In this document: positions 34,106 to 45,872 of the stretch, piece by piece
How the letters are laid out: each line of letters begins with the position of its first letter
How positions within the stretch are numbered: the stretch's first letter is position 1
Source: Pyxicephalus adspersus
Taxonomy: Eukaryota; Chordata; Amphibia; Anura; Pyxicephalidae
Reading direction: 5' to 3'
Assembly (NCBI RefSeq): GCF_032062135.1
Contig: NC_092860.1
Span: 64,248,825-64,312,824, forward strand
DNA: 64,000 nt
Notes under the pieces: generated by a model
Told to the model about the DNA's origin: nothing
The model's input: the letters and a program-made list of their open reading frames with translations, nothing else
Databases searched by the model: none
Made by a program: the position numbers and the translations under genes

Positions 34106-34407
34106 TTAATGCAGAACTTAACCCATGAGACTTACCTATCCATGTTCCAATGCAGGGTACCTCCCTCCCTCCCAGAGACAATCTTCACCCACTGTGACCC
34201 ACGTAAGCGGCCATGGTGGGATGATGCAACTCCTATATTTTCATTCCTCCCCTGCACATGCCAAAGAAGCCAGGAGTGCCAGGTTTCTCAGGCAACCAGA
34301 GCGCCCGCTGAGCGGCTTACCTTTGTTGTCAGACACAGGGGGGGGGATAAGGCAGGTAAGACATTGCCTGTTCCATTCTGCAAAATTGACCATTAGTTCC
34401 ACTTTAA
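34106..34407. mobile_element. TTAA-type MITE (GTTCCACTTTAAA family)
   Basis: Left end TTTAATGCAGAACTTAA and right end TTAGTTCCACTTTAAA form an imperfect inverted repeat with TTAA at 34106-34109 and 34404-34407. A related right end (CACTTTAGTTCTGCTCTAAA) is at about 57200-57220. Non-coding. Confidence 0.55.
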
Positions 34408-35074
34408 AAGCTTCTCAAATGCTTTGGGAAAGCTTGCTGTACAGTCTAGTCTTACATAAACCAAACCCCATGTAAATAAACCCTAATGAAGAAAACCTGG
34501 TTGCTTATGGAGCAAGAAACCTATTTTCCTATTAAAATAGGAGTGGAATCAAAAGGAACATAATCTTGCACCATGCACCAGAACTACCACTAAGAAAAAC
34601 ATCATCTTTAATAAGCATTTCAGTTTAAGAACTGGAAAGAACTCGGAAAAGGGTACATAAATGAATAAAAGTAAATAAGAACTACAGGTACTAAAGGTAC
34701 TGAGTAAATGAATTAAAAAAACAACAACATGTAGGTTAACATGTCAGGTATGAATGGCAGCAAACATGCTAGAAAATAAGTGAAATGTATGTGATGAAGA
34801 AACCTGAGAAGTAATTCACACATAGAAGTCCCAAAAATACAGGTGAAAGTACGGTTCAAAAGGAAAATTTGAAATACAAAGTTAAAAAAAATAAAACCTG
34901 GGAGTGCACATCAAAAATAGATTTAAAATATCCTATATAAACATTGATTTAAAAGGGCAACAGCCCTATCCAGTGTGACCCATCGTTTTGCAGAAATATA
35001 AAACTGCAGCTGTTAACAGGTTTAAAAGGCAACACAAGTGGCAAGAACAGGTGATCGAAAAGGTTGTTCACATC
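34408..35074 (-). other. MOB3A: probable MOB3A 3'UTR region
   Basis: Directly downstream of the MOB3A stop (35075) on the minus strand. No other gene or recognisable repeat. A minus-strand ATTAAA lies at 34612-34607. The 3' end is not defined. Confidence 0.45.
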
Positions 35075-35104
35075 TTAATGACACATCTTCAATGTCATTT
35101 CTTT
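35075..35104 (-). CDS. MOB3A: MOB3A terminal coding exon (9 residues plus stop)
   Basis: A 30-nt coding end, too short to stand out as an open frame. It follows a T-rich tract and CTAACACAG acceptor and reads KEMTLKMCH then TAA. The family C-terminus is normally KEMT-[SA]-R-[ML]-CH, so the exon is recognised by KEMT and CH; the middle residues LKM differ from the mammalian forms I know. The 3'UTR continues below 35075. Confidence 0.9.
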   Translation of the reverse strand, partial: KEMTLKMCH

Positions 35105-38100
35105 CTGTGTTAGAGGGGAGAAAAAAAAAGAAAAAGAAAAAGTTTTAACTAGGAATAGTCAAGAACAATTGAATCCATGATCTTAAACAACTATGAATAG
35201 ATCATATACATATGAATATATAATATACAATTGAAACCCATGTACGAATAAAAAGCTTTGCTGCCTCAAAATGCTAGTCTCAGGAGATTTCGGTTCGACT
35301 TAAGGAGACAAAGCCCTGCCTCTACCCAAGATGGCCACCTCCACTAAAAGACAAACTGCCAAACAAGGTTGATCTTATCAGAGATCTTGTTGATGGATCC
35401 TTTCCTAGGTTTACTTGTGCTGCAATACTAGTTACTACAGTGGCAGTAAAGACTGAAGGGGAAACCTGCAGCCTTCTGGGCTACTTGTACACATGACCAA
35501 GATCATCATACATTTGCAGGAAGGCAAATCACCTAATCTCGCACCTGCACAGTGCATGTTTGGGTGACTTTAGTAAGAACCTGAAAGAAAAGATGGCCGC
35601 ACTCACTGTCAAACACCAGAAAGAACAGAGAAACTTTAAGAAACACTTTAAGGACAAGGACGCTACAGTACATATGTTTGTTTTCTTTTGTGTAGGTATA
35701 CTTTTAATCTGCTAGGAGTAAAAATTTGTCAATTTGACAAATATGGGTCTTATCTGTAGTGTTATTTTGTCCTAAATGGCTTCCTAGAGTTGCAAGTGTT
35801 GTAAATACACAGGGTAAAAAAAAAAAAAAAAAAAAAAAAATCTAGTCCGATTTTTCCTAAATTTTTTTGTTGCATTTTCCTTACTGTATTTTCTAATAAT
35901 TCATTCTTATATATATTTATATATATATATATATATATANTATATATATCTGAAATAAATATAAACATATCCACCAATTTGGCAAGGTTATGGGATTACT
36001 TGCATTAATGTGAAAGTAAATGTTCTCATACCCATGGCAAGTGGGAGAGCCCCAAGTCTCAGTAGTACAGTTAGACATGCAGTTCTGGGCCTATACAGAT
36101 TTAGGTCAACAGAGATCATAGTAAACTCAAATTAGATTTCCCACTATGTACATGCTAACACGATGCTAAAGAATTGCCTGGATGTGGCTACTGGTGTAAC
36201 TCATACTTAAAGTAGACAAAGTTGATATTCTGATTATTAGAACAGCTGCAGTGGTTTCTGGACAGCTTTAGCAGATCATCGATTTTAAACAGCATTTTAT
36301 TTATGCAAAATAGAAAAAAAAAAACATTTAAATTTTGTACTCACCAATGGCTCCAATTCCTTGGTATCAATCAGATTAAATTCTTTTACAAAATAATAAA
36401 AATGTTTGTAGCATGTATTTACATGAGCCTCTGCACCCATTTGGATAATTCTGTCAAAGTGATGAATATAGACATGAACAAAGACCCGAAAAAGCCTTGA
36501 CAGAATTTTTTTCACAATCTGCAAAAAATTTTTTGGAAAGGGAGTACCTGTCAAAAGAATAAAATAAAAATGTAAATGTAATGTAAACATGTTTCCACAC
36601 TGTATACAGAACCACTCAAATAAAAAAAAACAGGCTATAATACATTTCACATAAATGGATATATCTCCAAGAGGTACATATTTAAATCTATATAAAAACT
36701 TTTCTGAGGAAAACCAAAAACAACACAGAACAAATATTTTAGTAAATCCTTGAGATTAACATTGTCAAACACTAATTTGCACATACATTTCTCTATTGCA
36801 GTCAGGGAACTAGTGTGTATAGAGAGATTTTTATTTCCCAAGCAAATCTGAAATACGGCATTTTTAGTCAACGTTTGCCTTTTATGGCCAGCAAGAGTAG
36901 TGGAACTATTTACAAGTGTATCTCCACCCACTTACAACAAACTTTCAAGTTCAGTCAAGCTCCAAATTGCTCACATTAGTGGAGGAAATCCAAAACAGTG
37001 TCCCGTCAAAGCCTAAACTAGCCAGATATAAATTAGCCAAACTAGCATGTTCTCCTGCACATAGATGCTGCCAAGTTTTGATTGAATTGTTTAGGTCCAA
37101 AGTCCTAGTGTGTTTTTTGCACATCTGGAGAAGATGTAGCTTTGCTGTTGGTGATAGTTTTTATTAACATCTTATCTTGACTGTCAAGATGTAGATCTTT
37201 AACACAGTAAGAAATATTTTGGAGTCTTCAAATCCAAATATATTTTTCAATGGTAGTGATTCCAATGGAATGTTAGAAAACTTCAAATCTGACATTCCTT
37301 CAAACTGGAGCCTCTAATGTCTCTCTCAACACAAGCAATATGCAATGTGGAGTCTTTTTTTTTTTTATAACCTTTAGAGAAATATTTGTTGGTTCGCTAT
37401 TTTGGCAGCAACTTCATTGCAAGTTGTGTACAGGTAGTCCCTGGGTTACATACGAGATAGGGACAGTAGATTTGTTCTTAAGTTGAATGTGTATGTAAGT
37501 TGGAACATGTACATTGTTTTATTAAATGCAATTAGGACAGATCTTTGTCTCAACATATTATTAGGGAGCGTGGGGTCAGTTACTGTATAAAATCTTCACT
37601 GTGAGATAGTCATAAAGCAAAAAACAAAAAAAAAAAAAAACTTTATGGAGCCCAGACATCCATTAACTTCTGGAGCAAGCTTTGCTTTGATATGCAAAAA
37701 GAAACAACTGCAGAGTTCGTCATGGTCATTAAAGAGTTACAAGAGATTGCAGAACAGCAAACGACTTTCTGCAAGTCATGTGAACTGCCCCTCTCCCCCA
37801 TCAAGCCTCTGTCCTGCACAGGAGCTAGCAGGGAAGCCCCGTTCATATCTAGGAGTTGTCCGTATGTCGGATGTCCTAACTCAGGGACTACCTGTATATT
37901 AACATGAAGATTAACTACAAAACCTAAAGGATCCAAAGCAATTCCCTTTTAAAAGAACGTATCTTCTGGTAAAGGCTTTTTCGTATCCGATGAATCCACA
38001 GCCACAACCCAGTGCTACAAAAAAAAAAAGTTTTTCCCAAAAAGTTGAACCCTCGTTGGAAATTCTGTACCTTTGTCTTTATCAAACTAGTGCAATGTGA

Positions 38101-41100
38101 CCTACTTATTACTTAGTCAAACCTTTGCTTTCAAGGAAATCCCCTACCGATAGGCACTCCCACTACAATTGATGTTCAAGTACAAAAGGAAGTCCTTTTC
38201 CTTTACAAGAATTTCAGATGCCCCCCCCAATATACTATCATATTGGGGATACCTCTTCCACATATTGCCTTAAATTAATTTTGGAAGAAAACTTTCAGGC
38301 AGGTTCCCTGTTAGGTAGAACACTAGGCAGGGCTTTTCCCTCTCTCCTGTTTGCTCTGGCAACACATCAACCATCAGAATACGCAGCTGTCTTGATATCA
38401 TAGGCATACCATGTGGAATGGCGAAACACAATTTTGCCTTATTTGGGGACAAAATTCTAATGTACCTCACCCCTGATATCCAACGCCAATTTATTTAGGA
38501 TACTGAACAAGTTCACGGAGCAGTCGGGATTACAGGTCAACCACCCCAAATCGATGCACGTGAACATTAACCTCGACCATGCTCTGGTGTCCTAGCTGAA
38601 ACTGGCTAACGCACAACCCTACTCAGCTGTTCAACTATGGCCCCCTATTCAAGCAGATTTAGCCAGTTGGTCTTCCTCCCCCCGGTCCTGGTTGGGCAGA
38701 GTCGAGGTGATAAAAATGAAGGTGCTTCCTAGAGTGCTTTATTTGTTCCACACACTCCCTATCCCCTTACTGCACAGGTATCTAGACCTACTTCAAAAAT
38801 ATGTCATGGAGTTAATTTGGGGCCATAGGGCGAGTCACATAAATCGTATCTAAATGCTTAACCCCCCCCCCCTCCCCCACATTACTATCCAGACAGCGTG
38901 GCCTGACACAGGAGTTGCAATCTCAAACCTTATGTGGATCCCCACCCTGAGTAAAGACCCAGAATTACTTGCCCCTCACTATTCTAGGACTGGGATAGAC
39001 AAACACCGCCCCGAGTTGTGCTCTGCACACTGGCTGCTTGCTCAGCTTTGGGAGAACCTTGAGTTCCCCCCTAGGATGGTCCGTTTAAATGGTGGCTAAA
39101 TAAAGGCTACTTAAGGTGGGAGACTGACCCTTGGCAGATCAATTTTGAGCTTAGACCACCTGATAAAATCCAAGGAACTGCCCCCTCTTGAGTTTTTCTG
39201 CGATGCTCAACTCTGTCCTTTAGTGTGTCCCAAATTGGCTTTAGAACTTCCACCATATACTAAGACTCCCTTTGAAAACTCCGGCAAGACCTTAAATAAC
39301 TCCATAGGCTAGATATCTATTCTATATTCAGGGCCATCGCCCTCTTCCTCCAAGCTGAACATCTTGGGAAACAGACATGCAGACCTCTTGGGAGCTGGAG
39401 GTGTGGGCTGAACTAGCACAAACCATATCCAAGATATCCCACAATAAAAGTGTAATAGAAATGAACTATGAAGTCATGCCACAACGATACCTACCAAGAT
39501 TACTCAGTTCTTCCCGGCTCCTCCAGCCTCTGTTTTAGAGTATGCGGAGGGGTGGGCAACATGGGCACATCTGGTGGTCATGCCCAGTAAAGCAGGAATA
39601 CTGGAAGAAAGTCTTCCAGCTAATTTCAAAGATACTACTACCTAAATTGTTAAATAGTTGTGTAATGATATGCCATCAGCGGCAAGAACCTCTCTGGAAA
39701 AGCCTAAAAAACTCCAAATATCTTGCATGCTGGGATATCAACAAAACTGAGCTGGATAATGGTGAACAACAAGCACACCTGCACTCTCAAGGACACTCCT
39801 CACACTTTTGAGCTAACATGGAAGCCATGGATTGATTACTCTCCCTGACATAAGCTGCGTACACACCTGCAATTTTTCTCGTTGGAAAGGATCTTTCACG
39901 ATCCTTTCCAACGAGAAAAGACTGCACGATGCATGAACGATGCTGTACATACAGCACCGTTCATGCTCTATGGAGAGGGGAGGGGGAGAGCGACGGAGCG
40001 GCACCCTGCTGCGCGCTCTCCCCTTCCCTTTCATTAGGATCGGTCGTCGTCCATCGTCCATGGATCCGCCAGGACGGTCGTCGGACGACGACCGACTGTA
40101 CACACGGCAGATTTTCGCCCGATAATTGGCCGATACCGATTATCGGGCGAGAAAAATTTGCCGTGTGTACGCAGCTATAGACTCTCATTCCCCCAACACC
40201 CCCCCCCCCCACACACACACTTTCATCCATTGTTATCCCCTTCCCCCTCTCTTTTATGCTACCACTGGTTTCTTTGTTCATTTTTTTTCCTGGGTACTTT
40301 GCATTTTAAAGTTTTATATCGCCTGTGACCTGTTCAACTGATTATGTTGTAAGTTTTTTTTATGCAACAAGTGTAATTAACCCGTTCCCCCTTCCCCATT
40401 TTATTCTTCATTAAAAACGTATTGAATTAAAACTAGTAAGTTTGAGAGTCCCCTGTCCTCCCTGAAAATTTCAAGTCGTTAATAAATGCCCTAAGGGAAA
40501 AAAGAAATCTCTAACAAGGATGTTGGCCAGAACTACAAAGGAAAAAGGATTTGTGGGTGTTTGTTTCAGATGATTGCAAAAAAAGCAGTGTGGCCAGGCA
40601 TTGGAGAAAACAAACAGACAGAATTCCTGATTCCTCTACATAGAATCTATTTAGAAATTTGTGTCCAGTAATAAGAGACTTCATTTACAAAGATACTGAT
40701 AAGACGGCATGAGTCCCGAGATTAGTATTAAAAAGGGGTTTAGCTGTAGAACAAAAGCTCACTTTGATGATTGCTTTAACTAAATGATGCTTCCTTTTAT
40801 AGTGGTTTGTGGTTGGGAAACTCTGATTTAAGGGGCAGTTTGTGCAATTTTTCTTAAGAAGCAAATTAACTTCGAAACTTGACCTTCTTCCAACCTGCTT
40901 TAGCAGCCCACTATTTTAAGCTAGAAGTGCAATTCAGTTAACTAGTTTTATATAAAATGTCTATTAAAAAATAAATTAGGTGTATTAACACACTGTAACC
41001 AATGCAGGTTCGATTCTTTATACTCAATCAAAATGCTAATTAATATAGTTCAAAGCAATTCTCAATTAGTAAAGATAAGAATAATTTAAAACAAAATAAG

Positions 41101-41657
41101 ATAGAGTGATGCTAAATACCTGACCTGCAAAATGAGGTTCTGATTCTATACTTAATATGTAGGATTTTATTAAATTTTTATAGCAAACATGAAAATCAAC
41201 CCGTCTATGGCCAGCCCAGGGGGAAATGCAACAACTTACCAACATTTGTAGGGAACAGTCCTTCATTGTTTATTTGAACTTCTATCCAATCCATCAAAAG
41301 ATTCATGTACTCTGGTGCAGACAATGCAGTAGGTTTTCGATATCGGTTTTCATCTTGCCACCTATATTCATATTTTGGACCACCAGACATAACAGGACAT
41401 ACCTGCTCAGTACAGCTGTCACTAATTGTACCATAAATAAGATTGATACGGTTGAAAAAATCCACAACATGAACTGCCACCCAGTCATTTAGGTCTTCTC
41501 CATGTGGTAACTGAACAGCCAACTTCAAATCTAGACCTGCATTGAGGGATGCTTGGGCTTTCTTATGCAACTCAAATCGCTGTGTACCTGGCTCAAACTT
41601 CCGCTTTGGACGGAATGTTCTGTCTTTGTTAAATACCTGTTTGAGGGGATTTGACAT
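35075..41657 (-). CDS. MOB3A: MOB kinase activator 3A (three coding exons, complete)
   Basis: Coding exons are 41657-41240, 36547-36345 and 35104-35075 on the minus strand. They join in phase (418+203+30 nt) to 216 codons plus stop, close to the 217 residues of human MOB3A. MOB proteins are small zinc-binding adaptors that bind and regulate NDR/LATS-type kinases; MOB3 members are the divergent class linked to MST1 rather than LATS. The zinc ligands expected from MOB1 are present: C82 and C87 in the CTEQVC stretch, H164 and H169 in the VHVYIHHF stretch. The N-terminal [12 protein letters not shown] and TISDSCTEQ motifs fit MOB3A better than MOB3B or MOB3C. Introns have GT/AG ends: GTAAGT at 41239, GTGAGT at 36344, acceptors CAG before 36547 and 35104. 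The last exon codes for only nine residues. An ATTAAA on the minus strand at 34612-34607 is a possible polyadenylation signal. Paralogue call rests on residues seen plus family knowledge. Confidence 0.96.
35105..36344 (-). other. MOB3A: MOB3A intron 3
   Basis: Bounded by donor GTGAGT (36344) and acceptor CTAACACAG (35105). Holds an A run (35816-35840), a TA repeat (35908-35950) with one undetermined base (N) at 35940, and an AAGATGG-containing repeat-like stretch at 35281-35610. No gene. Confidence 0.75.
36345..36547 (-). CDS. MOB3A: MOB3A internal coding exon
   Basis: 203-nt exon. It starts after the acceptor TTTTGACAG (36548 side) and completes Gly140, then encodes TPFPKNFLQ... to ...KELEPL. 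It carries the second zinc-ligand pair (H164, H169) and the conserved [12 protein letters not shown] segment. It ends at the donor GTGAGT starting at 36344. Phase matches the exons on either side. Confidence 0.94.
37431..37894. mobile_element. Tc1/mariner-type (Tigger-like) MITE
   Basis: Ends CAGGTAGTCCCTGGGTTACA (37431) and ACTCAGGGACTACCTG (37894) are inverted repeats, flanked by TA on both sides (37429-37430, 37895-37896). The terminus is like the widespread vertebrate Tigger-like ends. 464 bp, no transposase frame. In MOB3A intron 2. Confidence 0.82.
38213..39840 (+). pseudogene. L1 ORF2 fragment in MOB3A intron 2 (antisense to the gene)
   Basis: Frames read, in order, [68 protein letters not shown], and a C-terminal [18 protein letters not shown] block, the L1 ORF2 sequence after the RT palm. 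Many stops. The 5' end is truncated at about 38213. Confidence 0.78.
39853..40176. mobile_element. GCTGCGTACACAC MITE, full copy
   Basis: Ends AGCTGCGTACACAC (39853) and GTGTGTACGCAGCT (40176) are a 14-bp perfect inverted repeat with TA-containing flanks. Internal long hairpins: TCGTTGGAAAGGATC / GATCCTTTCCAACGA (39880-39915) and CGATAAT...ATTATCGGGCG (40118-40148). Related copies at 13137 and 43313. Confidence 0.85.
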
Positions 41658-41739
41658 GGCAGTGAAGGACTAACCCCTTTTTGTTGCGTCAGCTTTCCAA
41701 CAGACAGTTCACAATGACCGAGTACTTATAGCTTCCAAA
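41240..41739 (-). CDS. MOB3A: MOB3A exon with start codon
   Basis: The exon runs from an acceptor (CAG at 41742-41740, preceded by a run of about 15 T on the minus strand) to the donor GTAAGT beginning at 41239. The ATG is at 41657, so 41739-41658 is 82 nt of 5'UTR. It encodes residues 1-139 and the first base of Gly140, including the first zinc-ligand pair. Because a strong acceptor lies upstream of the ATG, at least one further non-coding exon must exist upstream. Confidence 0.93.
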
Positions 41740-41794
41740 CTGAAAAAAAAAAAAAAATATAGTGGCTGTTAGCCTAACCAACTGTGTGTGTGTA

Positions 41795-41805
<11 letters not shown>

Positions 41806-41844
<39 letters not shown>
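41806..41844. repeat. (TA)n microsatellite
   Basis: Alternating TA of about 40 bp preceded by a TGTGTGTA/TATATGTG stretch, in the MOB3A intron upstream of the coding exon. Confidence 0.9.
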
Positions 41845-41847
<3 letters not shown>

Positions 41848-42377
41848 AGCATATTACTCCTACATTGCACAATATTACTTGATTTGGTAATTAGGGCCTC
41901 GAGTAAGAGGGAGTAAGACACCTGGATGAATGGCTACCATGGCTACCAACAAAAGATAAGTAAAACAGCACATAGGAGTGGATCCTTGTGCCGTTTAATC
42001 CTCTATCAGTTTGAGATTTACTTTGAGGGGGTATATAGCAACTATAGCATATAGCAACTATTTTTCAGAATAAGATAATTATCCAAATGTGTGAGCTTCA
42101 TGTTTAGACAGTCGAAGCCTGGGTGCTTGCATCAACAAGGGTCTAGCCACCACTAACTTAGTACAACTTTACCAAAGCATGACTTATAGGAATCTTGCAA
42201 ATCCACAATACAGTTTTAATTGCACAGAAATTCAAAGCAATACATGATAATTACATAAACAAATATTTTGAGTACCACCTCCTCCAAGGTTTTATTAGAC
42301 CTAAGACTTGGGAAGGGAGAGAATACCTAAAACAAATAAATGCAATTATGTTAAAAATAAAAAAAGTAAATACACTT

Positions 42378-42600
42378 CAGTGTTCTCCCCAGAAATATTT
42401 TTTCAGCCAGGTGGGGGGAAGCTGTAGCCAGGTGGTCAAACAGTGGGCAGGTCAAGACATAAAAAATGTAGTGCTCCCAGTTCCAGGTATCCCGTTATTG
42501 TGTCCATTTTGTACCTCCCCCTATACGTGTTACAACTTTATTAAGCCTGCCCCCTCCATATGTCCCAGTTTCCTATCTTTTTTGTATTATGCCCCAACTG
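42378..42600. mobile_element. CAGTGTTCTCCCCAG element fragment
   Basis: Starts CAGTGTTCTCCCCAGAAAT and continues TTTTTTCAGCCAGGTGGGGGGAA, matching the inverted right end of the element at 30665-32710. The opposite end was not found, so it is a fragment of uncertain length. Confidence 0.65.
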
Positions 42601-43312
42601 TCTAGTGCCCATGTATTTTGACCCAACTTCCTAGTGTTCCATGTTTTGTTAAGAGTGTATGTTACAACAAAACAGAACAAGAAAAGCAGGGTTATCTTTA
42701 GCGAGTGGATGTATTAAAAAAAACTTGCAAAAAGTGGTAAGGCCAGACAATACATTTCCCCAACTCTTAGTGGCTGTTGTCCATGATCCCTTAGTGGAGT
42801 GGACAGGTAAAGTTGTCTTGTTTTGCCTACAAAGCTTCTTCGGGGGATGTGGAGATGGAGAAATATGACTGTCGCTAACTAAATATTACTAAGAAAATGT
42901 CATATTACAAAAAATATGTAAGCTGTACAAGAAATCATTTCATGTGTTAGTGTAATATAAATGTGTTTAGTATATGCCCTCCAACATTCAATTTAACCCA
43001 CAAGGGAAGGTCTAAAGCTAAAAGAAAATTGAGATATATTGCAATGCTATAATACTAATTTTTTTTTACATACAGTATACAAAGATAAGGTTTGATGAGG
43101 GTAGAAGGGTTTGTTTATGCGGTTTCTTTTGTACACTTTTTGAATACACCTACTTGCCAAAAAAAACTGCTTTTCTTTTTTTTTCTGTTTTGTTGTAACA
43201 TATTTTTTTCTGCCCTCTTGGCAGGAATGGCAGAAACCATCCTTTACTTAATCAGCATTGTTAAGAGTGTAATCAATTGTAGTATTGTAATCAATGTAGT
43301 GTAACAAGTTAG

Positions 43313-43605
43313 GCTTGGGCTAGGTACACACGTGCAATTGTTCTCATTCGATAATCAGCTCAGGGTCGATATGGGACGAGAATCTTGCGTGTGTACAGCG
43401 CTTGTCGTACATCGTCTGAACGACCGCTTGGCGGATCCACGGATGATCGTAAAAGAAGTGAAGGGAGAGAGAGCGCAGTGAGGTGCCACTTCGTCGTTCT
43501 CCCCCTCCCCTCTCTATAGAGCAGAATGGTGCTGTATGTACAGCACTCGTTCATGCATCATGCAGTCGTTAGTCATACGAATATTGCATGTGTGTACATA
43601 GCCTT
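43313..43605. mobile_element. GTACACAC MITE, third copy
   Basis: Left GGCTAGGTACACACGTGCAATT and right GCATGTGTGTACATAGCC ends, with the shared CCCCTCCCCTCTCTATAGAGC and TGCTGTATGTACAGCA blocks. Somewhat diverged from the copy at 39853. Confidence 0.78.
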
Positions 43606-43905
43606 AGTTCACATTAGCAGTAAAAACTGGAATTTATTCATACAATTATTAGCCTTAGTTCACATTAGCAGTAAAAACTGGCATTTAGTCATACAATTAT
43701 TGCACGTGTGTACATAGCCTTAGTTCACATTAGCAGTAAAAACTGGCATTTACCACTACTAAGTGACTACTGGGCATCTAGGATAGGTAACAGGTGGTAG
43801 CTGACAGGCTTTTTTTTTAGGGTCTAACAGTTTTTCAAGCAGCAGTGCTTCCTGACCTGAGGAAGCAGTAGACGGAACCTTACTGCCAGTGTGAATTCAG
43901 TCTAA
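43601..43905. repeat. tandem duplicated MITE junction plus MITE
   Basis: GCCTTAGTTCACATTAGCAG begins at 43601, 43652 and 43717 (periods 51 and 65). Only the last copy continues into a full element ending CAGTGTGAATTCAGTCTAA (43905), the inverse of the MITE at 32342. The GTGTGTACATA end of the neighbouring MITE is repeated before the third copy. Confidence 0.75.
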
Positions 43906-44124
43906 CTTCAGCTGTTACCAATAGAGCTATATCAAATAAATTGGAAAATCACAAGTGCCCAGCAGAAAGGCTTTGGGAAGAACTGTGCACTCCATGGAAA
44001 TTGTTGGCTTTCTCAACGTATTTCAAACAGACAAACATTAGATCGACTTAATATTACTAGCGTAGCATAACATGAGTTAAGGAAAACATTGGACTGTTGA
44101 AAGGCAAATCTTTTGACATATCTG

Positions 44125-44225
44125 TACGGGGGACATGGTCTGCCGCTCTGGCTGGTCCGCACCCTTCTACTGACCCCGCTCGGGGGAGCACCGGCCAGAG
44201 CTAAGGGCCACCAAAATTTTCACCG
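44125..44225. mobile_element. hAT MITE fragment
   Basis: GACCCCGCTCGGGGGAGCACCGGCC and GGGCCACCAAAATTTT are shared with the hAT MITEs at 57957 and 61042. The ends are eroded. Confidence 0.6.
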
Positions 44226-45010
44226 TTGGTATAAAACACAAGCAACAAAACTAAAACGGAATAATACCCTTTGTTAACTGAACACAAGAGCAGGTTCTGA
44301 CCAGCTAGCTTGATTTACCTGTTCCAGTCCATCTTTTAGCATGCCCTACAGTTTTTTGTTTATGGGAAGGGCATTTTGTTTTTTTTAGCAGCACTGCAGA
44401 TCTAGCTATAATCTAACATTGCCTGAAATGGCAGAGATATGAAGAGTATATTCTGCTAATGGCTGTCAGTCACAGCACTATTTGCAGGAAAATCTTCCCT
44501 TTGCATTACTTACAGAAGTTTTGGAAACCGCGATATCATTCCTAAACTGATAAGGGTCAACCACTTCTCTCAGTTTATGGACTTTGGGTTACTGAGACAG
44601 GAGTACTGAGGCAGTTGTAATTTAAAAAGTGTGTACTTAAAAAAGCATTTCTACATGAAATTAGAAAACTGCTAATGTTACCCAACAGTGCAGCAGCTCT
44701 GTTACGGTCCATTTTTTGAAGGTGTATTCAAACATTATGCTTACCTAAAGCGGATATGGATATGATGTAGGTGTGCTTAAGAAAACCTCTTTAAACAAAA
44801 AATTCCTACTATTAAATGTATTATGGGTAGAATAAAACATAACAGTTATACCAATATAGTGTTCTTTGTATACATTTCAAGGTATTCCAATTATAAAATA
44901 TTTGGGTCACCTTTGTTGGTGCTACTTCTCTACCATTGTTTTGCCTAGTCATGAGATGCTCCCAGCTCATATTTACATTTGTAGTTGTTTTTTTGCTAAA
45001 TGTCTACCTC

Positions 45011-45130
45011 CTAGATTGTAAGCTCTTCTAAACAGGGTCCTCTCATCTCCTGTGTCACTGTCAACACCTATTTAATGTACAGCACTGCATATTATGTTGC
45101 CACTTTATAAATACTGTTTGATAATAATTC
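45011..45130 (+). mobile_element. L2/CR1-type LINE 3' tail
   Basis: TAGATTGTAAGCTCTTC, CAGGGTCCTCTC, ATTTAATGTACAGCACTGCATATTATGTTG and TTTATAAATA follow the order of the frog L2-like 3' tail (compare mammalian L2, TGTAAGCTC...GGGCAGGG). A second scrap of the same tail is at 52667-52700. Confidence 0.7.
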
Positions 45131-45471
45131 AGTTGTGATTTGTTGGGCTACCTGAACTTAATACACATTAATGTGTGGCAGAAAAAAATACACTACTACT
45201 TTTTGGATCTTGGTATGAAAGGATATTTATTCTCACTTCCTTTGGCAGACTACAAGTACCAAAATCCAACACTTCTGCCCCTGCTTAAAGAGGACCTTCC
45301 ACCTATTAAAAGCTACAACCCGCTATGCCAAGCAGTGTTCCTGTAGAGGAGGTCAGTTTGAGGAACATCATCATTGGCTTTTTGGCTATTTGTAAGCTTT
45401 GCATTGCAATCCCTCCACTGACCAGAAGTGGATATAGTAGAAGGGATTCCCTGAAAACCTGAAAGATTTTT

Positions 45472-45872
45472 TTAACCTCCCTGGCGGTCTAGTTATGTCA
45501 GTATTTTTATGCCAAAACCAGTAGATTGTTTTGAATGGAAATTTATTTTACATTGTAGGCCTGTATTTCTTAGGCATAACTCACCGAAATATATATATAT
45601 ATTATTTACTTTGTATTGAATTTATAGTAATTTTGTATTTAATTCAATACAAAAAAAAAATAATTTGAATTTCCTGCTGCACTCTCTCGCATGCACCAAC
45701 GTCTCCGGGAACTTCTGGGGAACGTCAGTGCACTCGCTGGGGGAAGATCGGAGGAAGTGGACACGGCCTGAGGATGCAATTCTACGGGCAGGACGCCAAT
45801 GGGATCAGGTGTTTTTTGTTTTTTAATGTTTTTAGCTATCCTGTGGCTGGGGGTTACCGCTCAGGGGGTTAA
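45472..45872 (+). mobile_element. TTAA-flanked MITE, copy 4 (most compact)
   Basis: Starts TTAACCTCCCTGGCGGTCTA (45472) and ends GGGTTACCGCTCAGGGGGTTAA (45872): TTAA duplications and an imperfect GGCGGT-type inverted repeat. Contains CATTGTAGGCCTG, one AATTCAATACAA hairpin half and AATTTCC. 401 bp. Confidence 0.85.

Larger units (their letters stand above)
36548..41239 (-). other. MOB3A: MOB3A intron 2
   Basis: Bounded by donor GTAAGT (41239) and acceptor TTTTGACAG (36548). Its recognisable content is the Tigger-like MITE, the L1 fragment and the GTACACAC MITE listed separately. 40180-41100 and 36650-37400 show nothing I can classify. Confidence 0.8.

Noticed and set aside
35908..35950. N at 35940 as a biological feature
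   Set aside because: A single undetermined base in a TA repeat is a sequencing or assembly uncertainty.
41000..41020. tRNA gene suggested by GGTTCGATTC
   Set aside because: No A box or cloverleaf can be formed around this B-box-like word.
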